From: Didymodactylos carnosus
Lineage: Eukaryota; Rotifera; Eurotatoria; Philodinida; Philodinidae
Direction of reading: 5' to 3'
DNA length: 56,810 nt
NCBI GenBank assembly: GCA_905250885.1
Contig: CAJNOQ010000288.1
Coordinates: 1 to 56,810, forward strand
Every line of letters begins with the position of its first letter. The first letter of the stretch is position 1. Positions 50,001-56,810 of this stretch are shown here, piece by piece. The position numbers and the translations under genes were made by a program. The notes beneath the pieces are model-generated. The model was given only the letters and a program-made list of their open reading frames with translations. It ran no database searches and was not told where the DNA came from.

Positions 50001-53000
50001 CAGCAAAAAAATCGGTCAGTGTATTGCTAATGATCATGTGGATAAATCAACTGACCTATTAGACGCACACATATATTTTAACATATCAAAACATCATCGT
50101 AGGTGGTAATTACATGCTCTTTCTAGAAAAACGATGCCAAACGTTTAATATACTAATTGTTTGACTCATCGAAAATATGCAGGAAACATGTTTGATGCAC
50201 CATGATATCTCAATATCAACATACCTAATTCACATAAGAAAACTACTCTATCTTTATCACAAACAAGTTAATCTAGATTGTTTACGTAATCATGACAAAA
50301 TATGAACAAAAGAACTTTCATTTTCGATAATGGACATTAATTAGCCAGTCTTTTGGATGAGAGAACACTCAAAACTATCCGTCTATGTATCTGAAAAGAT
50401 TCCAATATTACATGAGGCATCAAGGATATTGTGAATTTGCAACAATCATTTTTCAAATTAATATTCTATAGGTCACATTTAGTGTTGTTGTGGTATATTG
50501 ATATGACACATAATTAAAATGACAGCTAGTTATATATGTATGGGAATATTGTTTCACTGTTTTTGTTTAATTGCTTGTTTTTTTCTATTGATAGATGACT
50601 GAACAACATACTGTATACCTGTAAAAATAGTTCACGTACCATTTCATTATTCGATAAACACACCAGGATATGAAATATTTTTCATCAACTCAACCTGGTT
50701 CATCAATGATTAGGACACTATAGGTTGTCAATCGGTTTATTTCACTCAATTAATTATACATAGTTTTTTCCCGACAATACATACACACGCGAACGTCAAC
50801 GTATTCGTAGAGATTGGGTATATATCGTGCTGTTATTTCATTGTTTCATACAGATCATTTATTCAATGGCATGTCAGGCGAGAAGAAATTATTATTGTCT
50901 TTATTGCTATTTTATAGAAAATTAACCACTATGACACTATGAAGTGTGAGAAAGTTATAATAAATAAATTGAAGTCAAATCCTCCGAATATAACCTAAAA
51001 AATATGATTTTGAGTATTTCATCTTTATATATGCTCAATTTTGTCTTTAATCATCTATACTGTAATCTTTTAGTGCGATAATTGTCTCGACAACATGCTG
51101 TTGATTATAATTAAAAGAGAACCATCATCAAACAAAAATTTTCTTTTATAACCGTTTGTTTAAGTACGCCAATTTCACGAGAACACACGTGTAACGACAT
51201 TTTGAGAGATTATTCCTACGGTGAGTCAAAGTTTAATTAAATTATATTATGATGTTTAGACAAGATAGATGTCTTCTTTTATTATTGTCATTATAAAGAT
51301 AAATTTACAAGTATATATATATATATATCTGATCTTAAGCAATAATAAGGAAAAGATAAGTACAGAGGCAATTTATCTCACTAGTACCATTAGTTATCTA
51401 CACTTATTAATCAGTTTTCCGATCATTTTAGAGTAGTCTCTCTAAAATATTCTTATTTGAGGATAAACGAAAACACCGATGTCTGAAAAGTAAACAAGGC
51501 TATCAGCTAACTCTGTTGTTGGAGTGCAATATCGAAATAATGACATTTTGTTCTACTTATATTTTTTTGTAACAAAATACAACTGATGCTGCGTAATATC
51601 TAGAATTGTCGAGCAAACTTTTCTGAACCAAATGAGATGTCTTCGGGCTTTGTACAGTCTGTTCTGTTAGAAATACGAAGAGAATACGAATCACCTCTTT
51701 GTGACTTTATTTGAAAAAAGTGCCTTCAGTATTTTAAAATAAAAGACTGTATAAAGAAAGCCCGAAGATATCTCATTTGGTTCAGAAAAGTTTGCTCTAC
51801 AATTCTAGAGAATTACGTAGCGCCAGTTGTGTTTTTGTTACAAAAACATACGAACAAATAGCTTCAATACTAACAAATACTAACACATACAGACATAAGA
51901 TGCAAATGGTAATCTGTCTTAGCTGAGTATCGGGGCAAAATCAGCTTGGAAAAACACACGTTCATTTTTCTCAGCGTAAACAACATTTTGTAAATTTTTT
52001 CGTTTGTTTGTTTGGGTTTTAAATAGGAAGAAACGTTTTTTGTTAAGTTAAACGCAAAAGGCATTTCGATTTTCACAATGTTTAGTGATGAGATAGAACC
52101 CACATTCAAATAATCTTACCCTTCATTTTTTGTTCAATGATGGTACTTGGCTTTGAATATAAAACATTAGCCGACATTAACTTATTTTCTTGTGATGGTA
52201 CTTAACCTCATTGTTTTTACTTGACAAAAATGTGCTATCCTCAAATTTAAGATTATATATCACATTCAACATTCTTCAGTATAAAGACCAAGTGTTTTTC
52301 TTCTTTTTATTGAACATCATAGTACAGAGTAGAGAAACACTATGTAAAAAGTGGATTCTTTCAAGATGTTTGATCTACTTGTCTCCGATAATAGTTACAA
52401 GATATAAGAACGATGTGAATATTTTCTATTTCGTCTCATCTTACGTCATCATGAATGTTAAGCTTGATAAATAACAAACTGAACGACGATTTGTGACTTA
52501 TTGAGCAAACATTATTAATTGTGCTCAATCAACCATTTTTACTATGATAAATGAATTTTGCTTAGCAAACCACTGAACATGAAGCTAAGCTGCCTCGGTG
52601 ATTGGCATTGTTTTCTTCTTTGGATCTGAATCAATCAACAGATTTGCCGTTGGTCGATGAATGTAAAAGTGTGAAAAGAGAATAAGATTGATATTAAATA
52701 TCTTTAATTTTATATGCAAAAAAATAATTTTTTGTTTGATGACGAAAACATGTAAATGTGAGGTGTTAACCGACAATTTTTTTGTACGTGATTTTTAGCA
52801 CGATGAAAAACATTCGTAACATGACTATAAATGAGTCGAAAAACGACTAACAGTGTATATAATAAATTTCATAATAATTCGATATGTAAAACAGCCGAAT
52901 CAACACCAGAACAAAAATGATGTGTCAAGGCACTTATGCAATGAAATAGCAATTTCAATGGAAGTTCAATACTCAAGTTACTGTACGTTCAAATAAAACT

Positions 53001-55809
53001 TCTATACCACAGGTTAGAAAACTTTCGATTACGATTTGCGGCGTACAAGTTTCTTTATTACTACGATAATTGAAAATAGAGTAGATAGACATGTAACTGA
53101 ACAATATTTTTATGCAGAAGCATAGGAGATAAGCGCTGTTAACGTTTACTTCAATTGAAAACATCCGTTTTATACGAACTTGCTAAAAATTTCATACTCA
53201 CACGAGATGTGTTTACCATTTACATGTCAACATTGCCATGTTCAAATTATCTCTTGAAACGTTATTATTCTTATAACGATGTGTATCTGTATGTTTCTTT
53301 TTCAAACTCAAATAATTCAAAGTTGATTGATGATCGTCTAAATTATGTTAATGGTTTGTACACGATTGAATCATTAATCATATGAGTTTGCGGCATGTGT
53401 ATTAAAATAGTCGAAACGCTGACGTTTTCAATGATCGTCATAATCTTAAGAGCAACAATATCTATGTGAACGCTCAATTAATATTTATTATTTGAAGTAG
53501 TATTGCACAATTAAAAATAGATATAGCTCAATGTTAAAAACAGTCATAAACAAAATGAAGAACAAACACGCTATAGAACAGTAGAGATTACTTACTATGA
53601 TGGATTTAGCAAAAGTTGTACATAGTGGGTTAGGACGTCTAACAAGGGTACCCTGATAGAGATGTACTAATCTGTTCTTAGAAATATTTACTCCGAATTT
53701 AGAAAATTTATACTCTAAAACTAAAAACTTGACTTTAATATTAAAAGTAACGTAAAACAATCTTGTACTTCAAACTAGTGAGGGAAATTTTCAGATCATT
53801 GATCCGTTTATTGATAAAACACTTGTTTTTTTTATAGATAATTTTGGATATGCTCTACAAACTGGCACTCTCGGAATTAGTTAGTTACTTCCACAGTTGG
53901 TGATAAATTTAACAAAACGGTGATTTAACAATTATCAAGATCTTGACTTCGTGGGATTTCTTGAATTTTTACGTTGTCTTATCAAGATCTTACTAAAACA
54001 AATCAGAAACTATTTACGACTCAAAAACTTTTTAGAAAAAAAGATTACAGTGGTTTAACTAATGACAGAAGCAGTAATTTCTCATGTTCGTTCCATTTCT
54101 ATGGAAACATAAAGAACCATAAAACACAAAAGTGTATTGTATTGCTTTTCGATGTCTATAAACTAAATTTTTACTATTTGTATGCTTAATCCGTTTGTAC
54201 AAACTGATCGCGTTTAAACACTCGTTACTTCGGAGATCTACAGTCAGTCACTCAACAGTAACCTTTATAAATGATGTTGACCCAGCACTATATAAAACAT
54301 ATCCCTATACTATCCTGTATATTAGCGTACTTCTTTTTGGAAAAATTACTAAAGAAATTTAGCTGTTTTAGACTGTTTCAGTGAATATTTTATTTTCATG
54401 TGAAAAGTGCATTTGCAGGTGGGAGTCCATAAAATTCGATATCCTTAACCCCATGTACTTCATGGAAGCCATAATGAAAGTTCCTCAACTCTCAGAAAAA
54501 TTTGGGTATAAACGGGTTGAAGTGAGAATATGACGGTATTCACGCGATCAAAAATATTAAAAGCAATTCAATTTATTGAAACCTAATATAGAAAGCGAAG
54601 CTAAGCGTTTGAATCAAACTTTAGTTTCTTGATACTATGACTAATTTATCAATCATTTAATAGTTTAATAAAATTGAAATTGGCATTCAAACTGAAGATT
54701 CACATTTCTGAACTTATACTTGCTCTGGACGCCGCTGAAATTCGATATCGTCACGATTTTCATCAGACACTATAAACGCTATGACTATCTGCTAAAGTGA
54801 GTGCTGATGTCTCCATCATCTTACTCTGGCATCTCATGCGAAAAAACCATAACCTACAATTGTCACATAGTTCAATCATTTGAGTTTCTAAAACGCCAAA
54901 CAAAAATGACGACGCGATAACATCTTGTAAGAAGACGTGTTACAATATTCAAATATTGTAGATATTATTCTTATTTATGTCCTCTGAATATACAATTGTA
55001 TCTTGTGGAAAAAATTGATATTAATGGTTACGAATAGGAAAGGAGTGCGATAGTCGGACAGATTGTTCGCGATATAGTAGACAAAAGCCAAATTTATGAT
55101 TATTTGAAAGACTTTTAATAATTAATCCATCTATAATTTTCGATGAAGAATATCGAAGGAATTTGTTCGTACCGTAATGAAACCATTAGTAGAACTGAAC
55201 TATCCAAATAATTACTCATTTCATTGTGAATTAATCCATTCTTCGAATGAAGTTCATTCCCATTCATTAGTCAAAGCGTATTTTCTACTTTTCTGAATAA
55301 AAATATAATATTTTGGTGTGATGATTAGAATGATTGGGATTTTGGAAAGAAATTCGTGTATTCAGAACTGAAACTATCAATCGCATAAAGAAAAACTCTC
55401 GTAGAGAGTTCTTTTGTTTGCTGCTAAATGTAAAAATGGATCTTATTTTCTTTCATAATTACGGTCGGCTTCTTACGGCACAGTCAACAATGAGATTAAG
55501 CGAAAAATCGAAAATGAGATTTTGCCATGTTCATCCACGGGATGTTAAATTTCACAAATGATACTACGCATCGTTGTCAAATATTCTCACCTACTTTAAA
55601 CTTTGCGGATGCATTCTTCTATGTCTGGCTGACTCACAATACATTTTTCCCTCAAATAAAATATCGTTCTTCTAAACCTCAAGATTTTATCATGGCATCA
55701 TTATTCATTTGCGAAGTATTTTCAATCAAAACAAATAATATATTCGGAATCAATATATCAAGTTGTATAAAACCATATATAAAAGAATAAGTTTTGAATA
55801 AAAAATATC
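47083..55809. other. 8.7 kb with no supported gene
   Basis: The left end should hold the promoter of the orphan gene. I see one clear foldback (51561-51850), scattered short open frames that look like chance, and two weak exon-like pieces: minus strand 49080-49030 (reading TVCVKGVLIIYGQQYK between an acceptor and a GTAAAT donor) and plus strand near 51164-51221 (ending at a GTGAGT donor). Neither has partners nearby. The region could be a long intron, distal regulatory DNA or simple spacer. Confidence 0.4.
51561..51850. mobile_element. MITE with about 105-base arms
   Basis: Left arm 51561-51664 and right arm 51745-51850 are imperfect reverse complements. The outer part reads TTTGTAACAAAA, the middle CTAGAATTGT, and the inner part AAATGAGATRTCTTCGGGCTT. 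The spacer is about 80 bases. No coding frame. No clear target duplication. Confidence 0.75.
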
Positions 55810-55923
55810 TTACTCAAAATTTTCGTCGTGATCCTCTCCGTTCACTTTTTGAAAACTATTTTTTTGTCGATTGATGGAAAGTTTACCAATAGTGACGACG
55901 ACATCCGAGTGATATTTAAATGC
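55810..55923 (-). CDS. Possible terminal exon of an unknown gene
   Basis: An open segment of 37 codons plus stop (TAA at 55812-55810), preceded by an acceptor (GATATAG). It reads AFKYHSDVVVTIGKLSINRQ and ends GEDHDENFE. A possible 29-base preceding exon (about 55978-55950, minus strand) would join in phase. Its own upstream exon would have to lie beyond the stop codon of the gene at 56243, so this may be an alternative 3' end of that gene or a chance frame. Phase does not match a direct join to the exon at 56509-56673. Confidence 0.25.
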   Translation of the reverse strand, partial: AFKYHSDVVVTIGKLSINRQKNSFQKVNGEDHDENFE

Positions 55924-56242
55924 CTATATCAGATAAAAATAATTTACCACTGATTCATTGCAATAAAGACGGTATACTGAAATACTAGAATCATTTAATA
56001 GAAGGAGAGTTTGAATATAATTTATTAAGAGAAAAATATTTGTTATTTTTTTAATAAAAATTATGAAAAGAAGAACAAAGAACAAATAGTCATTTTTAAA
56101 CAAAAGTAGTCTGCCGAGAAGTTACATTAATTTGGTTTACATTGGAATTTCAGATATATTATTGTGTACAATACAAACTAGAAAAAATGAATTTATCTCA
56201 ATTTGAAGTGTGAGAATTTGAGAACAAAATTCGACTTTATTA

Positions 56243-56673
56243 TCATTTTGGAACTTCCCAACCAAAACCTAAATTTTTCTTCGTGTCTGTTATATTTCGG
56301 TTCATCTGTTGCTGTGATTGACCAGGTTTGCTATTATTGTTGCCGTTACCAACACTAGAATATCCTTGATTTAACTGATCATACTTCTTTAATTCTTCAT
56401 TAAGAACCTGAATAGAGAAATCAGTAGTTATTGCTACACAATGGAGGATGAGAGAAACTCAGAAAGATTTATAAAATCTGAACTGAAAAATAAATACGCA
56501 GAACTTACTTTTTTCATTGGATAGGTATTTCTTCCATTTTCGTCCATATAATTAATGACTCTATTCGCATAATCTTCAAATTGTTCTTTTTCCACTTGAT
56601 TCATATGCTTTTCTAGACGAACTTCATCCATATCTCCTTCTTTCATTTCTCGTGCTCGTTCTTTTCGTTGTTC
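56243..56673 (-). CDS. C-terminal two exons of a charged coiled-coil protein
   Basis: Exons 56673-56509 (55 codons) and 56407-56243 (54 codons plus TGA) join in phase 0. The intron has a GTAAGT donor and a TTCAG acceptor. The first exon is dense in Glu, Lys, Arg and Met (EQRKERAREMKEGDMDEVRL) and ends DENGRNTYPMKK. The second reads VLNEELKKYDQLNQGYSS, then a Gly/Asn/Gln-rich linker, and ends LGFGWEVPK. The charged helical style resembles ciliary microtubule-associated coiled-coil proteins, but I cannot name the family. The gene starts beyond the right edge; 56674-56810 is intron or unresolved. Confidence 0.65.
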
Positions 56674-56810
56674 CTGATTAAATTGAATGAAATAGAATGA
56701 AATTAACATATAGACACACAGTGGACAATCAGACAGGCATTTGAAATAAAAGTCGACTTTCATTTTTTCAAGTTTTGTTCGGCGTATCATGTAGATTGAA
56801 TCTTAACTAG

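Noticed and set aside
52585-52776. Minus-strand frame ending DPKKKTMPITEAA
   Set aside because: The tail looks protein-like, but no acceptor or upstream exon is visible.
54690-54770. Open segment reading LALDAAEIRYRHDF
   Set aside because: Short, no splice sites in phase, no neighbours.

Overview
The window is AT-rich nuclear DNA from an animal. The evidence is GT-AG introns mostly 45 to 75 bases long, recognisable orthologues of animal genes (MTR4, CDC45 and the ciliary protein DZANK1, plus probable first exons of a protein kinase A catalytic subunit), and many short non-autonomous transposons. A compact-intron invertebrate fits best. A bdelloid rotifer such as Rotaria is my guess, but nothing in the sequence proves it.

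Layout. From 1 to about 9 kb lies the 5' end of a minus-strand gene whose body is off the left edge. Two alternative first exons (at 3.8 and 7.6 kb) both end in splice phase 1, and one looks like the myristoylated N-terminus of the PKA catalytic subunit. From 11.2 to 19.1 kb two minus-strand genes follow each other: a 22-exon MTR4 RNA helicase (1048 aa) and a 2-exon CDC45 replication factor (637 aa). A 1.5 kb divergent spacer separates CDC45 from plus-strand DZANK1 (16 exons, 764 aa, 20.6 to 23.9 kb). For all three genes I placed every exon boundary and the summed lengths are whole codons. From 23.9 to 32 kb is mostly non-coding, with a long inverted-repeat element, a smaller foldback and a decayed CR1/L2-type LINE on the minus strand (29.3 to 31.6 kb). 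From 32.8 to 44.3 kb is a 17-exon gene for a 798-aa coiled-coil protein I cannot name. Its long introns are filled with transposons, its short ones are 34 to 66 bases. A 3-exon minus-strand orphan gene (258 aa) lies at 46.1 to 47.1 kb. About 9 kb follows with no gene I can support. The last two exons of another minus-strand gene (a charged, probably coiled-coil protein) lie at the right edge.

The genes do not form a pathway: RNA surveillance, DNA replication, cilium and signalling genes simply lie side by side. The most distinctive feature is the number and variety of foldback or MITE-type elements (more than a dozen), several with terminal repeats and target-site duplications that suggest hAT-like, Mutator-like or TA-target families. 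At the resolution of reading by eye I found no CRISPR array, rRNA, convincing tRNA or clearly new multi-gene system.
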